A stretch of DNA of 17,132 nt, from assembly GCA_009774585.1 (NCBI GenBank), contig VSOA01000051.1, forward strand, positions 1 to 17,132, in the 5' to 3' direction. Of the stretch, positions 1-7,800 are shown piece after piece. Source of the stretch: Lachnospiraceae bacterium. GTDB lineage: Bacteria; Bacillota; Clostridia; Lachnospirales; Lachnospiraceae. The notes below the pieces were generated by a model. It did no database searches, was not told where the DNA came from, and was given only the letters and a program-made list of their open reading frames with translations. Position 1 is the first letter of the stretch. Each line of letters begins with the position of its first letter. Position numbers and translations under genes: made by a program.

Positions 1-674
1 ATCGGGATAATCCGCCCCTCTTTCGGAATATAATATGACATCGCGTTCAAAAATGTCGGCTTGACGGAGCCTGGTCCTCCGCTGATAAAGATATTGTATT
101 TTGCTTTTACAAGCCTGCTCAGCCAATCGCACGCTTCCACGGTAATAGAACCGTAAGAAATCAGATCGTCCATCATAATCGGCTTATCCGGAAATCTTCG
201 TATGGTTACAATCGGACCGTTCAGCGCCACCGGATTCAGTACTACATTGACACGCGCACCGTTTTTTAATCTGGCATCCACAATCGGAGACGCCTCATTG
301 ACCACTCTGTTGCAGTCCGCCACAATCTGTTGGATGACGTTGTGCAGTTTCTCCTGACTTTCAAAACAAAGTTCGCTCCTACACAGCCGGCCGTCTTTCT
401 CTATGAAAATAGTGTCTGGTCCGTTAATCATAATTTCCGTAATATGCGTATCATCGACCAGTTCCTGCAATACATCCAATTTGCGGACTGCATGGAACAA
501 TTCCCTGCGCAGTCTATGCCTCTCCGCAATCGTCAGCGGAATTACCCGGCTTTCCCTCGTCAGCATTTCATCGATTAAATCTTGTATCTCTTCATCCGTG
601 CTCTCTGTGGAATAGTCAATGCTCTCTGAAAGCTTCTCCTTTAATCGTCTCTTGTACTCCTCTTTATTCTCCAT
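1..674 (-). CDS. tadA: Tad/Flp pilus assembly ATPase, TadA/CpaF family (partial, N-terminal part)
   Basis: Secretion ATPase expected to power Flp pilus assembly at the cytoplasmic face of the membrane. About 224 codons are open from ATG at 674 to the window edge, so the C-terminal half is missing. The visible part has the helical N-terminal region, then the CpaF-typical segment around residues 75-165 (ITEIMINGPDTIFIEKDG, later VNEASPIVDARLKNGARVN and IVTIRRFPDKP) and YNIFISGG leading into the P-loop at about residues 197-208. The P-loop reads GGPGSVKPTFLN, where the family has GGTGSGKTTFLN, so the invariant glycine and the threonine after the lysine are changed. The start overlaps the end of the upstream tadZ by 11 bases, which suggests translational coupling. 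The family call is secure. Whether the changed P-loop is real is open (see findings). Confidence 0.85.
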   Translation of the reverse strand, partial: MENKEEYKRRLKEKLSESIDYSTESTDEEIQDLIDEMLTRESRVIPLTIAERHRLRRELFHAVRKLDVLQELVDDTHITEIMINGPDTIFIEKDGRLCRSELCFESQEKLHNVIQQIVADCNRVVNEASPIVDARLKNGARVNVVLNPVALNGPIVTIRRFPDKPIMMDDLISYGSITVEACDWLSRLVKAKYNIFISGGPGSVKPTFLNAMSYYIPKEGRIIP

Positions 675-1695
675 ACAAGTCCTCTTTCACAATTGCCTTT
701 ACATAACCTGCCATTTCACCATGCGTCATTAAATCCATATTTGCCGGCAGTTCCTTGAAAATCGGAAATTTGCATTTCACAGTCTTATCCGCAATTTCCT
801 CAAGTTCATGAAACTTCAAAATCTGTTCATATTGGTTGATTTTTGCCACCGCAAAGTTATCATCCTTTGTAATCGTATAAATTTTGGTACAGTTCTGCAG
901 CAGATCAAACAATCCTTCCATGCTGTCATCCAAATCCAGAATGATATATTCATACTGTCCCATTCCGGCAATATTTCTGCATAGTTCCAGCCATTGTAAT
1001 CCTGTAATTTCTTTCGGTTCTGCACGATACTGCATCGGCGGTACATAATCCAGTCCGTTGATGTTCTGTATCATAGACGGCAAACGCATAAATAACTTAT
1101 CTTTGTCGCACTTAAAGTAGTACATCAGATCCGTCATATCCATTGAAAACTCTTTCTTAAGCATCTGTCCGAAGCCGGAATAATTTTCAAAATTAAAGTA
1201 CAGTGTCTTATGCTCCTTCGCCAGAATCTGTCCCATGGTAAGCGCGAAAGAAGTCTGCAGGCATCTCTTGATCGGAGAATAAATCCCAATCAGTTTTACC
1301 TCCGTGTCTTGTACTGTCATTTTCTGTCTCCAATCTGATAAATCTACTATTGATTCATACAACGCCGCCACAATTTTCTCCGGGCTCTGAAATTTGTTGA
1401 TACAATTTAAATGGTTTTGGTCTTCCTTATCATCCTCCGGGCTCTCCGCTCCCTCCTGCAAAACAAACAATTTTGCCACCTGCTGTCTGACGTATTCCTC
1501 CCTAAGCTGCTTTAATGCGTTCTCGGCAATAAGCAGAATCTCCACCTCTTCCTGCTGCATGAACTTCTGCAGTTCTTCCAATTGTGTAAATAAATGTAGT
1601 GCGTAAGGCAATCTGATTTTCTCCAGCATATACTCCGTGAGTCTGATTGCATATGCTTCTTCCGTGTCACAGATTGCAAAAATTTTTTGTTTCAA
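664..1695 (-). CDS. tadZ: TadZ/CpaE-like pilus localisation protein with degenerate P-loop
   Basis: 343 residues, a ParA/MinD-type protein that in Tad systems helps position the pilus machine. The N-terminal ~100 residues look like a receiver-like domain and are followed by a SIMIBI ATPase-like domain. The nucleotide loop at about 137-149 reads GIYSPIKRCLQTS. Clostridial relatives have SPxGRCGKTS, so two glycines are replaced and the Walker lysine appears to be Q148. A Walker B-like YIILDLDDS lies at 250-258. TadZ proteins are known as atypical ATPases, so reduced hydrolysis is plausible. Start: TTG at 1695, six bases after GGAGG. It overlaps the TGA of the preceding gene in the tetranucleotide TTGA. 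It lies second in the operon, between the prepilin peptidase and TadA, which supports the assignment despite weak sequence conservation. Confidence 0.75.
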   Translation of the reverse strand: MKQKIFAICDTEEAYAIRLTEYMLEKIRLPYALHLFTQLEELQKFMQQEEVEILLIAENALKQLREEYVRQQVAKLFVLQEGAESPEDDKEDQNHLNCINKFQSPEKIVAALYESIVDLSDWRQKMTVQDTEVKLIGIYSPIKRCLQTSFALTMGQILAKEHKTLYFNFENYSGFGQMLKKEFSMDMTDLMYYFKCDKDKLFMRLPSMIQNINGLDYVPPMQYRAEPKEITGLQWLELCRNIAGMGQYEYIILDLDDSMEGLFDLLQNCTKIYTITKDDNFAVAKINQYEQILKFHELEEIADKTVKCKFPIFKELPANMDLMTHGEMAGYVKAIVKEDLYGE

Positions 1696-2192
1696 ATAAT
1701 CCCTCCAATTCGCAATGCCGTACCAAACAAAATCGGCACTGTAAAGTGTATTTTATTTGTACGGTATAGTTGATAATCCTGTACCATGTTCTCTCCATAT
1801 ATTTTCCATTGCCGCGCACACATTACGTCCTTAAGATAAGACAAAAAGTAACACATTCTTTCCCTGCCGTTATGCTCAATCATCAGCTTAACCAAGGAAA
1901 ATACCGCGCCGATTACAAATGCTGCGACTAAGACCACAATCATGTCTTTCATTTTCACAAAACTTCCGATCATGATAAATACCTTAATATCTCCCGCGCC
2001 CAGCGCACCGATTTTAAATAGGGGATATAAAAGTAAGAATGCAAAAAGCATAGATGCAGCAGGCTGCAAAAGATCCGAACGATACAAAAGGCTGCCCGTC
2101 AATCCGGTTACAACGCCAAGCATGGTCAGTCCGTTCGGAATATGATCTGTCTTTAAATCTGTAAGCGCTGCAAGACACAGCAACAGAAGCAA
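1692..2192 (-). CDS. tadV: Prepilin peptidase, A24 family (TadV/CpaA-like)
   Basis: Polytopic membrane aspartyl peptidase that would cleave the leader of Flp pilins. The two catalytic aspartates are present: D12 in LTDLKTDHIPN and D68 in GAGDIK (numbering from TTG at 2192). Hydrophobic segments surround both. The first clear bacterial start codon in frame is TTG at 2192, but it has no Shine-Dalgarno site and would cut into the first membrane segment. The frame stays open upstream, and a strong GGAGG (2227-2231) sits seven bases before an in-frame ATA at 2217-2219. That start would add IGFIYYQSL, matching the usual N-terminal helix, so the true start is probably 2219. First gene of the Tad operon; its TGA overlaps the TTG of tadZ. 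Confidence 0.8.
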   Translation of the reverse strand: MLLLLCLAALTDLKTDHIPNGLTMLGVVTGLTGSLLYRSDLLQPAASMLFAFLLLYPLFKIGALGAGDIKVFIMIGSFVKMKDMIVVLVAAFVIGAVFSLVKLMIEHNGRERMCYFLSYLKDVMCARQWKIYGENMVQDYQLYRTNKIHFTVPILFGTALRIGGII

Positions 2193-2226
2193 CAGAGACT
2201 GATAATAAATAAATCCTATAAAACCA

Positions 2227-2231
2227 CCTCC
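2227..2231 (-). promoter_or_regulatory. Shine-Dalgarno site pointing to a non-standard start for the prepilin peptidase
   Basis: GGAGG on the minus strand lies seven bases before ATA (2217-2219) in the peptidase frame. It also lies inside a five-codon ORF, ATGGAGGTGGTTTTATAG, whose stop overlaps that ATA. The annotated TTG at 2192 is about 34 bases further on, too far for this site. Confidence 0.55.
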
Positions 2232-2250
2232 ATAAATAAAATTTAATTTG

Positions 2251-2348
2251 ACTCAATGAAACACATGGGATGAATTTCCCGATGCCGTATCGGCATTAGA
2301 GTAAAGCATCGCATTTAGACTCGCATGCTTTGATAGAATTTCTTGAGT
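2251..2348 (-). promoter_or_regulatory. Structured 5' leader of the Tad operon (riboswitch-like candidate)
   Basis: On the minus strand, ACTCAA (2343-2348), almost at the predicted transcript start, pairs with TTGAGT (2251-2256) and closes a ~98-nt domain. Inside are three hairpins: AAAGCAT/ATGCTTT (2325-2331 with 2303-2309, 15-nt loop), ATGCCG-ATA-CGGCAT (2282-2296) and GGGA/TCCC (2267-2280). GAGT in the first loop can also pair with ACTC in the linker that follows, as a possible pseudoknot. The peptidase Shine-Dalgarno site lies ~20 bases downstream. I do not recognise a known class. CAAAGC followed by GTCTAA faintly recalls the GEMM (c-di-GMP-I) core, but the architecture does not match. 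Confidence 0.45.
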
Positions 2349-2358
2349 TGTAGTTTGA

Positions 2359-2387
2359 ATTATAACCACATTGATAAGTCTTGTCCA
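2359..2387 (-). promoter_or_regulatory. Sigma-A promoter of the Tad operon
   Basis: TGGACA (2382-2387), a 17-base spacer, then TATAAT (2359-2364) on the minus strand. This is five of six and six of six matches to the vegetative consensus. Predicted transcript start is near 2352, about 130 bases before the prepilin peptidase start and after the end of bofA. Confidence 0.7.
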
Positions 2388-2423
2388 GACCTATTTTGCA
2401 TAAAAAACAATTTTGTGAAAAAC

Positions 2424-2696
2424 CTACAATATTTTAAAGAAATGAATCCCATAAAGCACGGCAATCCCCGGAAATCCAAGGAATCCTGATGTCAAAATAG
2501 TAAACGGGTTAATGCCCACAGCAATTGTAATCTGACGCGCTGCCAATAAATAATTTAGACAATAAATTCCTATTGTTCCCATAACTGCCCTCAATATGAA
2601 ATTGACCAGCCACTCCACTTTTCTCCCCAGCGCGCCGATAATCAGCACGATGATACATACTCCTAAAATTGCCAATACACTGTTTGCATTTACCAT
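2424..2696 (-). CDS. bofA: BofA-family pro-sigma-K processing inhibitor
   Basis: 90-residue membrane protein. In Bacillus, BofA holds the intramembrane protease SpoIVFB inactive in the outer forespore membrane, together with SpoIVFA, until the engulfed forespore signals; this delays sigma-K activation. The length fits the family (about 87 in B. subtilis). A hydrophobic N-terminal segment (about 6-24), a second (about 33-52) and the conserved C-terminal block NPFTILTSGFLGFPGIAVLYGI are visible. Start: ATG at 2696, preceded by AGGAG at about nine bases. A sigma-E-like promoter lies just upstream. The neighbour yaaL is also its neighbour in B. subtilis, but here the two genes diverge. SpoIVFB and SpoIVFA are not in this window. 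Confidence 0.85.
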   Translation of the reverse strand: MVNANSVLAILGVCIIVLIIGALGRKVEWLVNFILRAVMGTIGIYCLNYLLAARQITIAVGINPFTILTSGFLGFPGIAVLYGIHFFKIL

Positions 2697-2728
2697 TTTA
2701 TTCCACTCCTACGGTCTTGTCTGCTAAT

Positions 2729-2757
2729 AACATATGTCCCATATACTCAAAATATTC
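2729..2757 (-). promoter_or_regulatory. Sigma-E-like promoter of bofA
   Basis: GAATATT (2751-2757), 14 bases, then CATATGTT (2729-2736) on the minus strand. The sporulation sigma-E consensus is KMATATT, 13-15 bases, CATACAHT. The -35 fits fully and the -10 in six of eight positions. It would start transcription ~25 bases before the bofA ATG. Confidence 0.5.
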
Positions 2758-2760
2758 TAT

Positions 2761-2790
2761 GAATATTTATCCAAATTTTACCTATACTTT
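2761..2790 (+). promoter_or_regulatory. Possible promoter of yaaL, sigma-E-like, mirrored with that of bofA
   Basis: GAATATT (2761-2767), 15 bases, then TATACTTT (2783-2790). The -35 matches the sigma-E consensus and the -10 keeps the ATAC core. The same TATACT could serve sigma-A, but the hexamer 17 bases upstream (TGAATA) is a poor sigma-A -35. Confidence 0.35.
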
Positions 2791-2819
2791 AATTAAGAGA
2801 AAGAAAGGCAGGACATACC

Positions 2820-3083
2820 ATGAAAATATTTTTTCATCAAAATTCAAACAATCCCACGCAGGCAGACATTATCGTAGACTGCCATAAAATGACTCTGCGT
2901 GAAGAATTAGCGCAGACCAAATACGCTTTAGAAATTGCATATTCCAATTTTGATAACGTAACCGAACCGGATTTAATTGACTGTTACATCTATGAAGTAA
3001 ACGCTGTCTTAAAACGCTACAGATATTTATTAGAACAGGCAGCAAAAATGAATTTGCTGCCCGAAGAAAATACTACCATATAA
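2820..3083 (+). CDS. yaaL: YaaL family (DUF2508) small protein
   Basis: 87 residues, soluble and largely helical, with no signal peptide. The core block (about residues 26-78), with AYSNFDNVTEPDLIDCYIYEVNA followed by KRYRYLL, is the DUF2508/YaaL signature. The molecular function of the family is unknown. In B. subtilis yaaL sits between recR and bofA; here it lies beside bofA but faces away from it. A purine-rich stretch (AAGAAAGGCAGG) ends about seven bases before the ATG. Its last codons contain a hairpin that may also serve the converging fliS transcript. Confidence 0.8.
   Translation: MKIFFHQNSNNPTQADIIVDCHKMTLREELAQTKYALEIAYSNFDNVTEPDLIDCYIYEVNAVLKRYRYLLEQAAKMNLLPEENTTI
3038..3061 (-). 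terminator. Hairpin inside the end of yaaL, possible terminator of the flagellin operon
   Basis: Nine perfect base pairs (GGCAGCAAA with TTTGCTGCC) and a six-base loop. Read on the minus strand it lies ~40 bases after the fliS stop and is followed by the moderately U-rich TGTTCTAAT. No better terminator follows fliS. The plus-strand 3' side (CGAAGAAAA) has no T-tract, so any termination would be for the fliS transcript. Confidence 0.35.
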
Positions 3084-3098
3084 TCCATATATAATCGT

Positions 3099-3575
3099 TT
3101 ATACGCAGAATCCTCTGTTAGACGACGGATCGCTGATATTCTCTGTCAGCGTATTTCTGCCGTAAGTAAGCCCTGCATAAACAGTCTGCGTATTGCCCAT
3201 AACCGGTCCCGATGCGTCCTGAACTTCTATTTCTTTATATGCCGCGTGAAGTTTATCAATCACCTTGCGGATATGCTCCAGATTCTCTTTGTCATAGTGT
3301 GAAGACGCTTTGACAAGTTCCCGATTTACATACAGATATAGCTGTAACAGATTTTGCGCTAACTCATACTCGAAGTTCAATGATCCCATCAACTCATTGA
3401 TGCATCCCCGGATCTTGCGGATTACACTCTTATATTCCATTCTGTTCTCGGTATCAAGCGCTTCTTTTGCCTCATCAAGATAGAGTAGAACCATCTCGTA
3501 CAGTATCGTAATCAGCTGTGTCTTATTCGCCTGTGAAATCCGCAAAGTAAACTCCTGCTTCAATTCCTTCGTCAT
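3099..3575 (-). CDS. fliS: Flagellar export chaperone FliS
   Basis: 158 residues; a cytoplasmic helical chaperone that binds the C-terminus of newly made flagellin, prevents early polymerisation and delivers it to the export gate. The family core is visible in the first ~115 residues: ANKTQLITILYEMVLLYLDEAKEAL near the N-terminus, then a central helix pair (IRKIRGCINELMGSLNFEYELAQNLLQLYLYVNREL). The last ~35 residues are extra and low in complexity. The ATG follows GGAGGG by about four bases. It directly follows flagellin in the same direction, as usual. A strong hairpin in the 66-base gap probably sets fliS below flagellin. The gene converges on yaaL with 15 bases between the stops. Confidence 0.88.
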   Translation of the reverse strand: MTKELKQEFTLRISQANKTQLITILYEMVLLYLDEAKEALDTENRMEYKSVIRKIRGCINELMGSLNFEYELAQNLLQLYLYVNRELVKASSHYDKENLEHIRKVIDKLHAAYKEIEVQDASGPVMGNTQTVYAGLTYGRNTLTENISDPSSNRGFCV

Positions 3576-3600
3576 ATTTCCCTCCGTCTTCCATTCTATC

Positions 3601-3620
3601 GGCTGCGTCTTTTTGCAGCC
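3601..3620 (-). other. Hairpin between flagellin and fliS
   Basis: On the minus strand GGCTGC, eight bases (AAAAAGAC), GCAGCC: six perfect GC-rich pairs about 20 bases after the flagellin stop, with no T-tract after it. Its likely role is a 3' stabiliser or partial attenuator that separates abundant flagellin mRNA from fliS. Confidence 0.5.
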
Positions 3621-3641
3621 CTAACATAGCTTCATGTCTTA

Positions 3642-4784
3642 TTACTGGAGAAGCTGCAATACCTGTGACGGTCTCTCATTTGCCTGCGCAAGCATGGAAG
3701 TTGCCGCCTGAGAGATTACCTGCTCTGTCGTATATGCAGTCATCTCTTCCGCAATATCGGCATCCATAATACGTGAGTAAGACGCCGTCATATTCTCATT
3801 CGTTACATCCAGGTTACTTACCGTATGCTCCAGACGGTTCTGATATGCCCCCAGCCTGCTTCGTGCATCCGACACGTACATAATAGCACCTTTAATCTCC
3901 GTAATCGCATCGTCGCTGCTTTGCTTTGTAGTCACCTCAGTCTTCTCAATACCGAGTCTGTCCAAAGATATTGTCGGAATCCTGATTTCCAGCTGCTGTC
4001 CCTCGTTCGCACCGGTCTGCATATCCATTGATCCAATATCGATTACGTCAACGACCAATTCCTGCCCTGCCGTTGCACAGACAACACTGGTATTTACATT
4101 AGGAGTCGGCGGCGTCACCGCAATCGTCATCTTAAAGTCCTGATTGCCGGTAATCGTTATCTTATCCTGTCCTACCTCAGTAATCTCCACACCGTCCGGG
4201 AAATTTTCACCCGGCTGAAAACTGTTCTTTGTCTGATCTAAATCGATCTTACCGTCCGCATCATAAAATACTTCCAGTCCGTCAATCGTATACTTATTCG
4301 CCAGCACTTCATCGCTATAATAATCTACTTTTGCCACCTGACTGTTGGTGTAGCCTCTTAAATCAAACGTACCGTCCAACAGCGCCTGTCCGTTAAACTC
4401 TGTATCTTTGGCAATTCTCGCCACTTCTTCTTTCAGCTGCTTCATCTCCTGATTCAGCGTCTGACGGTCCATCGTAGTGAGCGTTCCGGTTGCGCCCTTT
4501 ACCGCAAGTTCATTCATTCTCTGCAGCATATCGTGTACTTCCGTTAATGCTCCGTCCGCCGTCTCAATAATAGAAATACCTCTGTTGGAATTTTGTGTTG
4601 CAACTGCTACTCCAGCAATCTGTGCGTTCATTCTTCGTCCGATCGCATAACCTGACGGATTATCCTTGGACGCCGTGATTTTCAAGCCGGATGACAATTT
4701 CTTAAGTGACTGGGACAATCTCTTATCTGACATGTTAAGTGCATTGTTCGCGTGCATAGCCGCTGAATTGTAACTGATTTTCAT
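3642..4784 (-). CDS. fliC: Flagellin
   Basis: 380 residues, the filament subunit exported by the flagellar type III system. The N-terminal D0/D1 region (about 1-140) contains SLKKLSSGLKITASKDNPSGYAIGRRM and the long helices through ELAVKGATGTLTTMDRQTLNQEM. The C-terminal D1/D0 region (about 295-380) contains the helix with RSRLGAYQNRLEHTVSNL and ends ANERPSQVLQLLQ. A short variable middle (~150 residues) makes this a compact flagellin. Start: ATG with AGGAGG eight bases upstream. Only 30 bases separate it from the large gene before it, and I found no sigma-28 site in that gap, so it is probably transcribed from 7933-7959. FliS follows it. Confidence 0.95.
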   Translation of the reverse strand: MKISYNSAAMHANNALNMSDKRLSQSLKKLSSGLKITASKDNPSGYAIGRRMNAQIAGVAVATQNSNRGISIIETADGALTEVHDMLQRMNELAVKGATGTLTTMDRQTLNQEMKQLKEEVARIAKDTEFNGQALLDGTFDLRGYTNSQVAKVDYYSDEVLANKYTIDGLEVFYDADGKIDLDQTKNSFQPGENFPDGVEITEVGQDKITITGNQDFKMTIAVTPPTPNVNTSVVCATAGQELVVDVIDIGSMDMQTGANEGQQLEIRIPTISLDRLGIEKTEVTTKQSSDDAITEIKGAIMYVSDARSRLGAYQNRLEHTVSNLDVTNENMTASYSRIMDADIAEEMTAYTTEQVISQAATSMLAQANERPSQVLQLLQ

Positions 4785-4814
4785 ATAAATTCCTCCTGTG
4801 ATATATACCGTTTT

Positions 4815-7800
4815 CTACTCTGTAATAGCCGAAATAAATGCTTTTGCAATTCTGTATAAGTCAGCCGTCTGCGCTGATTCTGAAGTCTCAGGCGTTTCCT
4901 CAGCCTGAAAAGCGTTTAAGTCAAGTTCACTGCTATGAACCACTCCTACCTTATCAAGCTCCATACCATTCTCTGAGAAACCATTCATTGCACTTCTGAG
5001 TCTTTCCTGCAGACCGTTGCTTTGTTCCTGAAGCGCTTCCGTTCCCTCTGGCGTAGCACAGGCAATATAACCTGATACTTTGTGATTCTTGATCGTAAAC
5101 TGTGCCGCCACATCACCATATCTCTCTGTGCTGAGAGTTGCCTTTACCTTGCCGCCGTCTTCATTGCCATGTAGAATTTTTAAATGAATGGCGGTCATCT
5201 CGCCATGAATCTCAACCGGTATCTGATAATTTTCTTCTTTGGCAAGATTTCCAGCCAGCGTAAGCTGCTTATGGCAGCTTTGAATCGCCTTTAAATCAAC
5301 ATATGTGATACCCTCATCATACTGTGCTTCTTCAAGAACCTCTTCATAGGCCTGCTGCATTTCTTCATACGCTGCCTGCGCGCTGTCTTTATCTGTCAGA
5401 GCCTCCTGTAGATGAGCAATCGCATCTTTGACTATATCTTCGTTGTCAGATGAGGTATATTCTTTCAGCTTTTTATATAGAGCACCATGACTGTTCATCA
5501 GCATATTGGCCGCTGCCAGATTATTTGCCGTCACCGGCTGCTTATTATGCAACAGCTCCTCAATGACTGCATCATCTACTTCACATGACTGCCGATATTC
5601 CTGCACCTGCTCCTGCTGATATTCTTTCTCCACGGAAGCATCCTGCTTTGCCATGCGGTCTGCTATATCGCCTACAATGTCGCGGTAATATTTGCGGAAT
5701 CCAGTCTCAATCTGCGCTGTGATAGACATACCCTTCTTGACTGCATCTATACCGTCGAAAGCATCGTCTACCATGAAATCCATGCCGCTTCTCTTACTGC
5801 TTCGAACTGCACTGAGCATATTCTTGAATGATATCTCGGCTCCCATGTTCATGAGTGCTCCCACCGCCGCATCGTCTGTCTTCTCAAACTGTCTGAACAT
5901 ACGGTATATGCCAATGTAAGCTGTTCGTTCCTCTTCGGTAATAGCTTTATTTTTATCCAGCTTATATAAGAATTTACTGTATTTTTCCGTTTCCTGTTCT
6001 TTTCCGTAAGGTATAGAATCCAAATATTCGTTCAATTCCGGTATGGTCATTTCCAATGGATTCTTTCCGTCACGAATCGTCTGTAAGACGGCTGCCGGTG
6101 TCATCTTATCAATTACGCGGTGAAGTTCCATAGCCGAAGCACGCACCGACATAATGTTCTCCCGCGTCAGCTTCATCTGATTGTAACCAAGAATCCTCAC
6201 TGCACGACGGTTCTCTTCATTAAGTTCCATGTCCATATCTTCCAGAATATCATCCACATTTCGAAATGCCTTCTTGATGGAATCACCCAGATCGGCTCTC
6301 GTCGATGTCATCCATGTCTCATATTTCTCTCCGGCCTGCTCGTATCTATCCCTTAACGCGCTGCCTTCGATATGCACTTGATCTAAAGTGAAATCTTCAT
6401 CCGTTACTTTAAACCTGCCGGCAATATCAATCGGCATATAAGGAATTTCGGCCGTCTTCGTCCGCGTCTGTTCATAGAGAGCAGCTTTCTCCGTCGCCTT
6501 GTCAATATCCGATTCTCCGAACAGAAGCTGCTTCTGTTGCGCTTCTATCTGTTTCAGCGCATCCACAAGCTGCTCTAAATCCGTCGTATCAATTGAATAA
6601 CCACTCTCCAACAGCTTCCGGTTAACCTCTATCGTCATCATCAGCCGGATTTCTTCCAACTGTCTTCTAGCCGTAATATTCTCCGGATTTGTAGATGTTT
6701 CCGCATAGTCAACAGCAGCTTCTTTTCCTGTTCCATCATCCGGCATCGTATTTTTGTCCGCCTGCACTGACTGATTTTGTAAACCTTCCTTCGCCGCTTC
6801 CAAATTCACTAATGTAAGTTCTTTTCTATCAGCTACAGTCTGATCCACCGCTTCATCCGGTATCTGTGCGAAGCGTTCTACATACTCAGCCGCCTTCTCC
6901 ATACTGCTTTTATCGTCTGCAAAATTCGCCTCCCCGGCGCTTTTGCCATCCGCTATAGCAGAAGCAATTGCCGTAAGAACCTTTTTCTCATCCTGTGGAA
7001 AAGACAGATGTCCAAGTTGATTAAGAATCTTCGCCGCTTCCGGTGTGAGAGGCACACCCTTTTCTATCAGCCACTTTGCATTGTCCAAAGTCTCTTCACT
7101 TATCTCTAGTCCGGCTTCTTCCAGTACTTTCTCCATCTGGGGACGTAACTGCTGCCAATTATAGTCCTCCGCCTTTTTGGCATAGTAACCGGGACCATCC
7201 GCATAATAACCTCTGCCTTGTCTGTCACCATCTGCTGTGGAACTGTGCTCTGCCAGATACAGATTATTAATTGTCGGCTGCCTATGATTTTCTACCATAT
7301 ATTTTGTGGCGCCCTCAGTCATATCCTGAAGTTCCATCGCCTTATCATAGGCTTTCTTAGCTTCCTGAACATTCTCTTTAGTCAAAGGGATATCACGCTT
7401 CGCAAACTGATCGGCTAACTCTTTCGCAAATACTTCGCTGCCTGTAATCTCCTCCAAAGTAGCCATATCCAGTTGGTCGGTATAACCGATTACCTGCGTA
7501 CCGCCCTTCATAAGTTCCGCTTTAATCGTATCGACAATGGTAACAACTTCTTCTATGTCCATATCACCGACTTGATATCCGTCCTTAACCATCCGGCCAT
7601 AATCTTCCTCGGACATAGTATTAGACATAACTGTCATATAGTCTCTCTGCGCGGCAACGTCAATCTGCCCCGCATCCTGCATAACCTCTTCTGCGGTCCT
7701 TCCTTGACCCTTGTAAGCTGAGTTATCCATAACTGTTCCAGAAATGTCTAATGCGAATGCACCCGTCCGGTTCGCTTTCTCCGTATGGGTGTCTCTGTAT

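Noticed and set aside
2014..2256. 80-codon minus-strand frame starting upstream of the prepilin peptidase
   Set aside because: It is in another frame and overlaps the peptidase, which keeps both catalytic aspartates in its own frame.
2251..2348. Leader as a standard GEMM-I c-di-GMP riboswitch
   Set aside because: Only short core-like strings match. The GAAA tetraloop hairpin and second conserved stem are not seen, and there are three hairpins rather than two.
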